From: Aureobasidium sp. EXF-3400
Lineage: Eukaryota > Ascomycota > Dothideomycetes > Dothideales > Saccotheciaceae
Direction of reading: 5' to 3'
NCBI GenBank assembly: GCA_024195585.1
Contig: SWBL01000094.1
Location: forward strand, 1 to 64,000
DNA: 64,000 bases
Shown piece by piece: positions 1 to 11,982 of this stretch. The notes below the pieces were generated by a model, which saw only the letters and a list, made by a program, of their open reading frames with translations, did not search any database and was not told the origin of the DNA. Numbering within the stretch: position 1 is the stretch's first letter; each line of letters starts with the position of its first letter. The translations under genes were made by a program, and so were the position numbers.

Positions 1-542
<542 letters not shown>

Positions 543-1282
543 TGTGATGTGATTAGAGCAGAAAACCAGAACGCGACAAGAGAAAACGGGGTATCTTGAG
601 CAACAAACGAAACTTGCTCTAGAGAAAGGGTATGGAGATGGGGAGATGGCGAGGTTAATAACTGATGGAGCAGCAAGAGGAAGTCATGGCGTCGTTGCTC
701 GAGGAATTTTGTCGTTAGCGTCGAATCCCCGGTCCCGGCATCCTCCGCCACGCCCATCGAACATGCTGGAATCCACCTGATCACTGACTCCCGACCTCGC
801 GCCTCCGCCGCACGAACCGAGAACGACGACCACCTCTCGCTGCTTGCTCCGACACATGCCCGTTTGCCTCTAACAGTGCTTCTTGTTTGCCTCGCCATTG
901 ACTCATACCGCCTAGCCGCTGTTCACTGCCCTGTGGCCTCGAATGTTTGCTGCACCTGTCGCCTCTTTAGAGCTTCACGTCCACAGCTTGCTTTGCCTCG
1001 GCTTAGTACGTTGAAATAGGTCCTTGCTCAGATCGACCGGACCCTCGACCGAGACACATCAGACTACTCATCATTGCCTCATAATGTGTTGCTCAAAGAA
1101 GATGAATGTTCATTATGTACACAGAAATGATTATAAAGGGTTATAGAGAACGCATGCCATCAATTGGTAGCATCCCATGCGCCAGCAATGCCTTTGGTTC
1201 CCAATGCTATTAAGCTCCATTGCGCCATGTCTTCAATCCATCCTTGATGCGCCGTAAACCCCAATTTGTTCATGTCTGTTCG
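543..1282. other. Intergenic: SSC1 5' flank and DUF2415-gene 3' flank
   Basis: No coding gene is supported. It must hold the SSC1 promoter and 5' leader and the 3' end of the next minus-strand gene. A 128-codon minus-strand frame at 512-898 only overlaps the SSC1 leader. I did not see a clean run of alternating GAA/TTC heat-shock elements. Confidence 0.6.
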
Positions 1283-3585
1283 TTATTTCATCTCCACTGC
1301 TGGAAACATCATTCTCAGCTTGACCTGCAAGTCGATCTCGAAGATGCCCTCCTCACATGCCGCCCACAACTTGCGTCCATCGTGGCTGATAGCCAGGCCT
1401 GCCGTTCTAACTCCTATGGTAGCCTCGCGACCGGTCCTGCGCATCAGCATCTCGTAGCCGTCGTGGAAGGCCGTAGGACGAGCTGATGTAACGCCACGCA
1501 ACGAGGTCAGTGTATCGTACAAGCTCTGCGCCGCATCTGTTCCATTTTCGAACTCCCGTCGTAGACCACGGAGCCGTTCACGCTGCGAAGCCATTCGGCG
1601 AAGCTGTTCCGTACGCACCATGGCCTCCCGCTCACGGGACTGTCGCGTGCTGGCGTCTATTGATCGAGGTGATTCGAACAGCGGTCCACGGGCCAAGCTC
1701 ATGGCATTGGATATCGTGCGCCAAGGGTTGTCTTCCTCCGTCTCGTCCCTGGTGGTAGTCGTCGTTGTCGCTCGAGTTGCATGTGGAGGTATGGTTGCGG
1801 CAGTACTCGTCCATATCGGCACTCCTCCTGCTCCAACACGACGAATGGTTCCACGATCAGATGTGAAGGTTGACGAAGCCTCGCGTTCTCTGTCACGGAG
1901 AAGCAGGTACTCTTGTATTGAGTGAAGAGGTGGCAATGTGTTGTCACCTGTAGCCCGTTCTCTATCTCGGGTCTCTGTCGTATCCCGCTGCGATGTCCGC
2001 GACAATTCTGGAAAAGCTGCGTAAGGGTCATTGTGGTTTACCAAGACGTCGCTGAACGGGCGAGAGGTCTCGCTAGATCGTGCAGTTGCTGAAGTGCGAT
2101 TGCTGGTATGGGCGCTGAATAGGCCGGCGCTGGTGTAGTTGATCGAGCGAGGAGTGCTTCCTTGAGTACGAGCTTCTTCGCGTTGTCTAGTTGTTCGGAG
2201 TGCTTCGAGAATCTGTTGCTCGTGTGCTGTAAGGCCTCGAGGGTCGTCTTCGGTTGCCGGGTAGCGCAGAGTTGGGACTTCGCGGTAGCGGTTTCGAATT
2301 TCTTGCTGCAGGTCGTCCAGATGGTCGCTCTCAACCACAACCTCTGCCTCAACGTCTTCGAGTTCGATCTTTCTCAAACCTTCTTCATCCAATTTTAGCT
2401 CTATCACCTGTTTGGTCTTGAGTCCGGTACGTAAGTCGCCAATGCATACTCGGCCTTGGTCTTCGGCCCAGATTAGCAAGTCCCATGGCTCGGGAGAAAA
2501 GACCATGGATCTGACAGCTCCAGGATGAAGGGCGGCGACGATGTTAGGCCTCGTAGACGGGATCGTTGTGACGATAGCATCTTCTGCCTCATCGGAAGCA
2601 CACTGTGCGAAGATGTCCATATCAAACACAGTGATGTAACCACCTTCAGAACCCAGAGCTATCAAACTGCCATTAGGTGACCACGAAGTAGTAAAGTAGC
2701 CCGGTTGTGATGTCGGATCACCGGCACGAAGGTGGACAATGTTTGCTAGATCCCAGTTCACGGCGGTTGTGTTCAGGCGGTTGTGTGGCTTTGGGATCTG
2801 TGGGGGAGGTTGTGATAGTGTCCGTGTATAGAAGAAGGCCTGGTTGGAATCACCAACAGCAACAAGCGTGGTGCCATCAGGAGATATGGAAGCGTGGTTC
2901 ATGGGGAAGGGCAAGTCCAGGACACAGGTTTCCAGAGCATGAGTCAAGGAGTAGACGCGAACAGTCTTGTCGTTGTTGGTCAGGACGGCAACAACATCGT
3001 AGAGGTGGGTTTCCTCATCATGAATCTGGTGGATGGAGATGGAGTTGACGATTTCTTCGCCTATACGTTCAAGCTTGACGTTGACAGCTCTGGGAGAGCC
3101 CCTTTGCGGCTGCCAGTCATCCAGTGGCAATGGTGCGTCTACTTGTACTGAGCGGAGCGGAGACGAGCCCTCGAGTTTGATTGCGGCAAAGTGGCCATCC
3201 TCCTCACCTCCTACGCATATCCAACCAAAGCCAGAGGCAGTACATCGCGCCTCGAAGGGTAGTGTGGCGAGGTATTTGCGTTTCCGAGAAAGGGTGTTGA
3301 GATGGTAGACTTCGTTACCGCTGGCGTAGTAGATGGCGTCCTTGTCGGGCGACGAAATGTAGTGTCGCAGCTGCCAGTGCCTAACACACTCATATCAGAT
3401 CCAACTCTTGTGTGTTTGCGTCTCCTAGACTCACGAAACAGGTATCTTGACCGGGTAGAAAGTCTTGTCGGGGTAGGCCAGACGATCGCTATCAGGATAT
3501 CTAGATTGTAGTTAGCAGTGAGCAGCTTAAAGTCGGATGCTTGGACATGATGCCGAGGCACTTACGGTATGCTGTCGATGGCCAT
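1283..3585 (-). CDS. WD40-like protein with DUF2415 domain
   Basis: Predicted protein of 727 aa from exons 3566-3585 (MAIDSIP), 3435-3500 and 1283-3380. Donors are GTAAGT and GTGAGT; the spliced frame reads on through YPDSDRLAYPDKTFYPV and HWQLRHYISSPDKDAIYY. Beta-propeller-like blades fill the first half, for example VAVLTNNDKTVRVYSL, HASISPDGTTLVAVGDS and TTSWSPNGSLIALGSEGG. The segment AVRSMVFSPEPWDLLIWAEDQ followed by GRVCIGDLRTG matches the fungal DUF2415 family. The second half is a long Arg/Ser/Thr-rich, probably disordered region. The last blade ends AISHDGRKLWAACEEGIFEID. The molecular role of this family is not established; propellers usually act as protein-binding scaffolds. Family call is good, function unknown. 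Confidence 0.85.
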
Positions 3586-4300
3586 GCTGTTGCTATGTTG
3601 TTTACAAAGGAAGAGGCGGATATTTAGGGATCAAAGATAAAAGCAGCCAACGCTCGACTGGATCGGATCCGCGTCTCGCAGCGATGAATGAAGGACAATG
3701 GAAAGACGACCTGCCAATTGCACTCGCGGGGCTTTGGCTGATGACGCAACGCTGTCTTCGACAACACCGTCACCTCAAAAGAACATGTTGCACTTCCGCA
3801 TGACCTGTTTATCACTACACAAACCTAACTCAGAGAACACCTGCCTTCACTGCGACTACGTCTGAAGTGTCTTCCACCACTCCGTATTCCTCTCGTACAT
3901 CTGACACATGCTCACAGTTACCCCAGCCCTCAAAGTATCAAACAAAGACATGACAGTTCTTCAGCGTCTGTTCTCCAAGACAAGTTGGTTATTTGCATGC
4001 AACCACTTCCGAATCACCATAGGATACTGAATAACAACTTGGGTTTCAAAGAAAATACGCTCGACTGTTTCCAGGAGCTATGTCAATTTCATCAATCCAT
4101 GCTATCTGCTACTAACGCCCGTTGCCTGGTATTGGTTAACATGCTAAACCAGTGCTAATCCTCCCATGTCCCAAATCCTGAACACCAATGCCGTAAAATC
4201 AATGCTGCATATCTCGTGATGGCTTCACCCTGTGTCTTGACACTATCGATCAGAGACGTTCTAGTCCTTTGCGACTACGGGTGGCGCGCTGCTCAGGTAG
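3586..4300. other. Intergenic between two minus-strand genes
   Basis: About 0.7 kb with only short frames. It should contain the promoter of the DUF2415 gene and the 3' UTR of the mannitol-1-phosphate dehydrogenase gene. No repeat or RNA gene seen. Confidence 0.55.
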
Positions 4301-5515
4301 TCAAGCTTGCACCTTCTTGACAACGGCCTCGACCGCCGGGAACAGAGCATGGTTGCGCTCGAGACCAGTGATCTTCTCGGTAGCATCGCTCGACGAGTTC
4401 TCCTTGAGAATCTTGGCCAACTCGACCGACTCCTCATCACCCTCGACGTTCTGGAAGCGGAGACACATCTCAATACCACCAAGAAGAGCATCGTACTTGG
4501 CTCCCATCTCAGCAAGATGGGCAGCAGGACCGATGAAGCGCTCGTTGCGCGACAGCTTGCGGAGAGGAGCACGACCAACACGCTCGACGTTGTCCTTGAG
4601 GACGGGGTTCGAGATGCGCTTGATGATCTTCTCAACGTACTCTTCCTGGTCCTTCTCGGTGATATCGTGCTTGTTGACGATCAGGTGAGCAGTCTCCTTG
4701 AGGGTGTTTCGTACAATCTCGTTCAGCTCCTTGTCTTGCAGAACATCGTGAATGCACTCCTTGCCACGGTTGTATCCGTAGTAGGCAGCAGTGGCGTGGC
4801 CAGTGTTGACAGTGAAGAGCTTGCGCTCGATGAAGGGGCTGAGGTCCTCGACGAAGTGAACGCCCTCGATTGCGGGTGGGTCCGAGGGAAGGAAAGGCTT
4901 GCTCTCAACGCACCACTCGTAGAACTTCTCAATCTTGACGTTCAAACCAGCGTTCTCATCCTGCATGGGAACAATACGGTCAATGGCGCTGTTGGCGAAG
5001 CGAGCCTTGTCCTGGAGGTTTGACTTGGTAGAGTCTGAAAGCTTCTCCTCGATAAACTTGCGAAGGGTGTCGGTAGCGCCAATGGCGTTCTCGCAGGCAA
5101 TAACAGCCATGGGCGAATCCTTCTTGCGGCTCTCGATACCCTTGGCAATGACGGGGGCAATGAACTTGAGGATGTTGGGACCAACAGCACAAGTGACGAT
5201 ATCGGCAGTCGCAATCTCCTCGACGACCTTACCCTCATCGGTCTTGCTGTTGATGGCGCGGTAGTTGTCGATCGTCTTTGACTTTGTGTCTGATGTTCCG
5301 ACTTCTGTTACAGTGTATGACTTGGTTTGTTGCAGGGAGTTGATGATGGCGTCCATGACATCGACAAAGACGACTTCATATCCGGATTTGTGGAGGAACT
5401 CGGCGACGAAGCCTATCGAGAAAGTCAGAACTGTCTCGTCAATCAAATTCGACAGTCACATACCACGACCAATGTTACCACCGCCAAAATGGATTGCCTT
5501 CTTCATGTCGGACAT
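4301..5515 (-). CDS. mpdA: Mannitol-1-phosphate 5-dehydrogenase
   Basis: Converts fructose-6-phosphate and NADH to mannitol-1-phosphate, the main fungal route to mannitol, in the cytosol. The 387-aa product comes from exons 5464-5515 and 4301-5412; the 51-nt intron has GTATGT at the donor and CGATAG at the acceptor. The N-terminal Rossmann motif [16 protein letters not shown] is split by the intron and restored exactly by splicing. Further family segments are [46 protein letters not shown] and the central [15 protein letters not shown]. The length matches the family (about 388 aa). The start at 5515 gives the usual short N-terminus; the frame stays open upstream to 5977 but that stretch looks like leader sequence. 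Mannitol serves as carbon store and stress protectant in many plant-associated ascomycetes. Confidence 0.95.
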
Positions 5516-6712
5516 CTTGTTTGTTGGAATATGCGTTGAAAAGGAGCTGAATTTGAATGTCAGCTGTGTTCGTGGTTCTGATATATTTCTCTGGCAGCTC
5601 GAGGACAAAGACAAGACAAAGCTTTCTTTTGAAGCATCGTACACGATGACGATACCAGTGATCCTCGAGAGCATCAGAGACAAGTGTTTTCTACTAACCT
5701 TTGTAGAGGTTTTGTGAGTTGTGGTGGTGATATACTTTTGTCCTACAGCGTACTGGTCAGCAATGTGGTGGGGTATTGGGGAGCGAGGGGCAGATAGCAC
5801 GAACCTAACCAGTGGTTGGCTCTTGATGAAGGATAGCACTAGAGGAGAACGAAGAGCTCTTTGGGTATGAAAAGAGGTATGAGATGAGAATGACAACACA
5901 AAAGGTCGAGGGATACCAAGTCTATTTAACACTTTGGGTATGACCCAGCTGTTTAATGCCTCGTTCCCTCCTAACACTTGACAAGCGCGCGCGGGCTGCC
6001 CACACCCTTCCCTCCCCGCACCATATGACGAAGTCGCTGCCAGAACGTCACCTTGTTTCTTAGCTGACGTTTTTGAGGCTTTGGGGGCTGGAAAGCACGT
6101 CCCTCATGGCACTTGTCATATTGTTGTCAACGATAGCCATCAGCTCTACATCGACATTTGAAAGGTTCTGAATGTCGATGCAAATCAGATTGGAACCCCG
6201 GGTATGGCTGCGGACGCTTGCGGAAAATCACATGCTAACCAGATCGAGCGGCTCGTCACGCTATGGCTTCATGTCCCGATCATGAGTGACCACCGCATTT
6301 TGCGGCATACGTTGTGGCAGGATCTTGTACCCTCTTCCTTGCACATGTTCCACGACATGCGATAACTGGATACTAGAAAGGGAAGTATGCTCTGTATTAC
6401 GATTACTCTACTGCTGCAATAAAAGTGATTAAACTGTGTTGTCAAGAGTTGTGTGGGTTGGGTATCGCTGCTGGGCCGTTGCTCCTCCTCCGATCCCCGA
6501 TTGTGTGTTCCTGATTATCCGTAGACCCGAGGTTTAAAGGCGCCCTGACACCTGAGTGGTCGGGCCCTATCTGACGCAACAATACGCGCGAATCGACAGG
6601 AGCGCCCGGTTTTTCTCAACAAAGGATAAACGCATGTCCGTATCTTGTAGTGAAATGCTCCGCGGTCAAAACTGTTCGGACTAACGAATGATTGCGATCA
6701 GCGGCCAGCTCC
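5516..6712. other. Intergenic, 1.2 kb
   Basis: Holds the upstream region of the mannitol-1-phosphate dehydrogenase gene and the 3' flank of the PNS1-like gene. No convincing gene. GC-rich and pyrimidine-rich patches occur near 5990-6070, but I recognise no defined element. Confidence 0.55.
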
Positions 6713-8664
6713 TTAGGCATGAATGGCCTGTTGAACATGAGGATATGTCGACACCATTTTGGCGTACAAATCCGGGTGTTCTGTGATCATTACTTGCGGG
6801 TCGAATGCTGCAGCAACGAAAATAGTGTCGATACCGCTGCTGATCGGGGTGGTGAAAATATTGGCGATTTGCAGACCAATCAAGAACGCGAATGCAACGA
6901 CAACGGGTGTGTACTCGCCGTTGCTGTTGTACGCAGGCGAGGTGAAGATCAGGTACAGGTAGGCCAAGAGAGCGCACAGGTAAGCGATGGCCGTAGCGCC
7001 CTGTGTTAGAACGGGTCCAATCAAGCACTGCAGTAGCAACATTTATCAGCACACGCCCACAAGACTCCTGGTTGGATAGAAACATACCTCATTCACCAAG
7101 GCATCGATACCGCGGTCTTTGATTAAACTAGTTTTTCCTGTTAGCCGAGCCCCTCGTTCGTATAGATGAGTTACTTACGTCCAAGTGGCCTTGGCGGCGG
7201 GGACATAGCCCTTGCCGTATAGTGCGATATAGCTGAAGGCGTATCTCTGTAGTTTCATGAGCTGTCTAGAACTTTCGGTCTCGCGTGATTTTTCCACTTA
7301 CGTTGATGAACTGAACAGCCCAGTCCAGGATTCCGATAAGACACTGGAGAACACAAAGCGCAATATCGGCAGCGATGTTTCCAGAATTTGCTTCTTGCTG
7401 TCGTGCAATGCTGCATGCTTGTCTGAGCATGTTGATGATTGCAACGACTAAGCTTCCCAGACTGATACTTCCGAAACTGTAGGTCAGAGAGCGGCGGGTG
7501 GCTCCTCGGGTGATGTTCTTGGGAGGGTTGTTGGAGCAGAAGTACCACGAACCGTAGACTCCGGAGATGATAACATGGATCATGTTCTTCAGGAATTCGG
7601 TGATCCAATACATCGCAAACGTAATGAAGACGAGCAGACCAATAACCTTGGCGCTTGAACAGCCACCAGCGCCAGTAGAACAGGCTGGGTTTGCGCCTGG
7701 TTCGTACTTCACGTACACGGCAACGAAAGTGACTGAGAACCAAGCACCAAGCGCAGTGGCAAGAATACCACCAACAAGCGAGACGATGTAGACATGCCCG
7801 AACTTCTTCGAAACGTCAATGCTAAGAGGTAATTAGTATCCAAAACTGTGTCCAAACATCCGAAACAGCATGCATACCTGGTTTGCAGCATGACTACACT
7901 GAAAGGAATTCTGGGGATCCAGGAGATGAAGCATACAACGGTGAAGATGGAGAAGAGGAGGAAAACAATTCCGCCTGACCAGTATCTTCTCGACAACATG
8001 TAAATGGCTGTCGCGAAACCAGCGATGATGTGAATAATACCGGTGATCCAGATGAATTGTTTGGTAAATGCGCGGGCCAACCAGATGTAGGCATAACTGA
8101 GTACCATGGCCATGGCGAGACAGAAGGCGAACAGAACAATAGTGTTGGTGTCGAGGCCGAAATCGTTGTTGCTGTCATAGATACCACCGCCGTTGAATCC
8201 CTTGGTCGCAGCTACAGGTCAATTGTCAGCGCTATTCTTGCCAAATTTTCCTGCCATCCGTAATCCACGATCCGAATGCGCAAACACATTTACGTACCAT
8301 AGCCCTGAAGAGAGATACCAGAAACGACGACATATCCGGCGAAGACAGCGAGGAACAGAAGACCAGCCCACCAATCGTTGTACTTGGGCTTGTCGATTTT
8401 GAAGGCCTGCTCGAAGGTGGGCTTGTTGTCGTAACCATTCATCTCAGGGCGAGGGTTGAAATTCTGGCCATAATTGGGAGGCGGCTGCGAATAGCCCTGA
8501 CCATTTTGGTGAGGCTGGTTGTAGTCCTGCTGTTGATAGTTCTGCTGTTGATAGTGCTGTTGGCCATTCTGGTTGTAGGCCTGCTGGGGTTGCATAGGAT
8601 AGTCTTTGGCGCGATCATTGCCATCCGGCATCTGATAGTAACTGTTTGCTTCACCGCCGGCCAT
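6713..8664 (-). CDS. PNS1: PNS1-type choline transporter-like membrane protein
   Basis: A 547-aa CTL/SLC44-family protein of the plasma membrane. Six exons: 8298-8664, 7878-8211, 7302-7821, 7179-7246, 7088-7127 and 6713-7027, all with GT-AG introns and consistent phase. The N-terminal 80-90 residues are Gln/Asn/Tyr-rich (QQQNYQQQDYNQPHQNGQ) and cytosolic-looking. DKPKYNDWWAGLLFL then leads into the first of about ten membrane segments. Typical CTL features are GTYGSWYF-like GVYGSWYFCS, RRSLTYSFGSISLGSL, FSYIALYGKGYV and the C-terminal TTPISSGIDTIFVAAAFDP. Yeast Pns1 is not needed for choline uptake, so the substrate is uncertain. MAGGEANSYYQ is chosen as the start; an in-frame ATG 18 codons upstream (8718) is possible. 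Confidence 0.92.
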
Positions 8665-9701
8665 GGTGATAGCAGAATTGTCGAAGGTTCGGCAGAAGAA
8701 GAGTTTTGCGCAAAGCAAGGAATGCGACCGATGAGGTTTGCGACAAGAAGTGAATGTTTTTGTATTCCTGCTCTAGCTCATAATCACGGGTCCAAGCTCG
8801 GTGACGTTTTTCGTGCAGCCACAGAAACATCAATTGTCACGATCAGGATCGTCACAGCAAGGGACGGCTCAATTGCTGCTGATTATGCGATTGTCAAGCA
8901 ATAGATAGGTACATACGGCCGGGAGCACCCACGTATGTGGCCCTGCTATTGATTCTCCTTCGCCTATCTTGACCTTGTCAAACTCACACTCTGGATAAGT
9001 TATGGAAGCTCAAAGGCAGTTTGCGCCATAGTGTAAGATTAAGATTAAAGATTAGCTTATTGCCAAGTGAGATCTTCATCAACCACGCGAATCAATAACC
9101 AGGCATCTCTCGTACTATACTCTGTACACGAGCATACTGATCCGAAGAAGATACGAGTGTTACAACTGTGTCTACTTTGTCATATGTCCATTAAAGCTCT
9201 TATGTTCCTGGATGTAGCAATCAAGGTGTTAGCGTTTAGGTTTCGGAGCAGACCTAAAAGTCCGTGCCAGTCTAGACCATCGCTCTCAGTCTACACCCTC
9301 TCCATGCGCAAGGATATGTCACGCTGATAGCTATAGAAATGCACACTTGCTTTGGTGAAGAGGAAGCGTCTACCGAGATTCGTGATGTTTCCGACTCTCT
9401 ATGGACTTTTGTACTGTCTGGAAATAACTATGCGTTTTGACGGTGTTGTCGTAAGAGTGGGGTGGGAGTGATAGGATTTAACACATGGGGAGAACGAGGA
9501 CATGGTTTTAGACCAAAGACAGATTATGATGGTTGTACCAAACATCAACCGCCTTGACCAACCGTGGTTACGTCTTTGAAATTGATGTTCATTCAACCGG
9601 AGGTAAGCTGGTCCATATAGCGATCGTAAAACTGAGAAGAAAACATCGACAGGGTGATACGGTCAGCGAGTAGACTTGTCAATGGGAGCTTCGTCACTCT
9701 T
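8665..9701. other. Intergenic, 1.0 kb
   Basis: Upstream region of the PNS1-like gene and 3' flank of the LrgAB-like gene. Only short frames without recognisable protein content. The stretch near 9030-9060 is AT-rich. Nothing else seen. Confidence 0.55.
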
Positions 9702-11580
9702 TCAGCCCATGCCTACAAGACCACGGATGATGTGGACGAGAGGAGGAACACTGGTGAGAGCTACAGTAATTGTGCCCAGGAGTCCCATGCTAAGACTCGA
9801 AAAAGCAGCTGCTCGAGGATCAGTAGTCAGGAGCAGTGCTGTCGCTACAGCAGACGAATTTGCGCCGAGGGTTATACCACGGGTTATGTAGTCGTCTAGA
9901 AAGAACAGAGTCAGCTGAATGGTCTCATGGGTCACAAGTCGTCAAGATAACGAGTACCTTTAGGGATTCTGAGTAAATCCAGACCTATCGGCCCCACAAT
10001 GACACCTGCTATACCACTAAAGATGCACAGAGGCGCAATGGTGAATGGATCACCGCCTAAATTCTTGGTGGCCGGCGTCGCCAGAGCAAGTGTGAGACTT
10101 CGAGATGCAAACGCCAGACCGCGCGGCGCAGATATTCCGATGTGATAGCAGAATATCGGATACGCAAATAATGATCCGATTGAGACAACCACATTGGGGA
10201 CAATGATTGTCATGAATCGGGCTTTGAGCTCATTCCGATATCTGTACATCGGAAGACTGAGAGCCACGATGCTGACATCGAGGACGCTGCCAAACATATC
10301 CCCTGCTCCTGGAGGTTTCAACCCTTGGTTGTTGTCCCAGAGCTGCGTGTATTTTGTGTTGGTCGTGTACGCATGCAATCCGTCGCTGAGGTTGTTCTGT
10401 CGGATCAATGCGAGAATCCATATTCCCAGGATGGTGAATGCAGATGACACCAAGACGGGATGCAGATATGTTCTATATCTAGGTGGCAGGCGCAAAGCGG
10501 CGAAATAGAACACAACATTAAGAGATAGCTGGATTGGCATAGCATATCCCACTCCGTAGTAGATGGGTATACCCACGAAGAGAAACAGAGCGCCATACGT
10601 CAGCATGTCGAAATTCACACTGACGAAGGCAGCCCAGCGTTGCGGACGAGTCAAAGGTGCAGCATTGTGACGAACTGACGTGGCAATCGTTGAGGATGTT
10701 GTTGCGTTACTGGCCACAGGCGGTCCGCCGGTACCGATCACAGAATCGGGATTCATGGCCTTTGAGGGTTCTTGAATATCAGCGATCCCATTCGGAGGAG
10801 AGGGCGTAGATGACTCGTCCAGGGTATTCCGGGTCGAAAGCGACTGGATAGTAGGCACCTCACTGGCGTCTGAATTGTGCCTCGTCTGAGTTAGTGGGAT
10901 GTTGTCGTCTTGACGTCCAAGTTCTTCAGCTCGTTCTGTCATCGCACGCTTGGATGTACCGAGTACAAGCTGAAGACCTCGGACCATATATGCTGTAAAA
11001 GCAAAAACCGCAGCATAGCCAACGACTGCACAAAGTCAGCGGGAGTCAGATAAAAGACTTGGGGGACGCTGACTGAAGACGGCTATAATCTTTGCTACTT
11101 CCACACCGCTTATGGAAGGACTAAGAGGCAATGTGACGAACGCAGGGCAGAAAAAGATATTGATATATCGTAGAGCAAAGCCGCACTGATGAGAATGAGA
11201 ACAAGTTAGAGAAGACAGATATCATGGAAACACACTCACCGGTATATCGATCAAGTTCACAATCTGTTTTGTTTTGCGATCGCCTAGTGTTCCTTGGAGC
11301 AAGACCAGTATAAGGAACAGACCGATCATACAAGCCACAGAAGCTGGGAACGACACGGAGCTCAGTGATATCAGAGAATGGACGCCAAAGCAGACGGCAA
11401 GGATACAGGTCACGCCCAGAGGCACATAAATCCATGCGGTCACAGCACGCTCCCAAGAGGACTTTGCTACCTTGGACGATAGTTAGTGGTTGGGAAAAGG
11501 TGATTATTGCAATAGCAGCTTACAAGTGCAGCAGCTTGTCCAACATCATTGATGAATACAGTCAGCTGCTTGGAATTCAT
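9702..11580 (-). CDS. LrgA-LrgB fusion membrane protein (PLGG1-like)
   Basis: A 553-aa polytopic protein from exons 11524-11580, 11240-11470, 11074-11185, 9958-11025 and 9702-9895. The N-terminal half looks like LrgA/CidA: a hydrophobic run with VSFPASVACMIGLFLILVLL, then LRYINIFFCPAFVTLPLSPS. A disordered Ser/Thr/Pro linker of about 100 residues follows. The C-terminal half is LrgB/CidB-like: SLTLALATPATKNLGGDPFT, IFSGIAGVIVGPIGLDLLRI, and TRGITLGANSSAVATALLL with AAAFSSLSMGLLGTI. In plants the same fused architecture is PLGG1, the plastid glycolate/glycerate transporter; in bacteria the separate proteins affect murein hydrolase activity and pyruvate handling. A fungal substrate is unknown. 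Two junctions are weak: an AAG acceptor before 11470 and a GTCAGC donor after 11074; frame and protein continuity support both. Confidence 0.82.
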
Positions 11581-11982
11581 GGCTCACTACTTTAAGATTG
11601 CCAATTGTCTGTGTATGTACATGCTAGGAGTTGGAAGGTCAGGATATTATGACTGTCGAGACGGCTTTTGCGGCAATGACGGAGAATAAGGTCGGCTGAT
11701 AATGGATGTTGAGATTTACAAGACAATTCTGCGACATGACATGGATAAAGCTGCTAGATAATAGTAAACGACAGAGATTGATGAGCCATATAGTCGGAAG
11801 TAGTGTTCGACGAATCGAGGATCAATGGACAGATAGGACACAGATGTTATAGGTAGTCGAAGCGGCCAGATGGCGTTGGACTTGGACCCTCCCTTTCACG
11901 CGCGCATGGGCCAGTACTGTTGTCTACTCGCTCTGCTACAACATAACCCCTTGTCTGTCTGTCCAAGAGTCTCTACGTCAAA
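11581..11982. promoter_or_regulatory. Divergent promoter region, LrgAB-like / GLO3
   Basis: A 402-bp interval separates the two divergent start codons, so both promoters must lie here. No TATA box or known operator stands out. Confidence 0.5.

Noticed and set aside
4307..5023. 238-codon plus-strand frame opposite mannitol-1-phosphate dehydrogenase
   Set aside because: Antisense shadow with Leu/Val/Asp bias; the minus-strand gene is certain.
5516..5977. In-frame upstream extension of mannitol-1-phosphate dehydrogenase
   Set aside because: The family starts at the Rossmann motif within 10 residues of the chosen Met; the extension looks like a leader and is not conserved in type.
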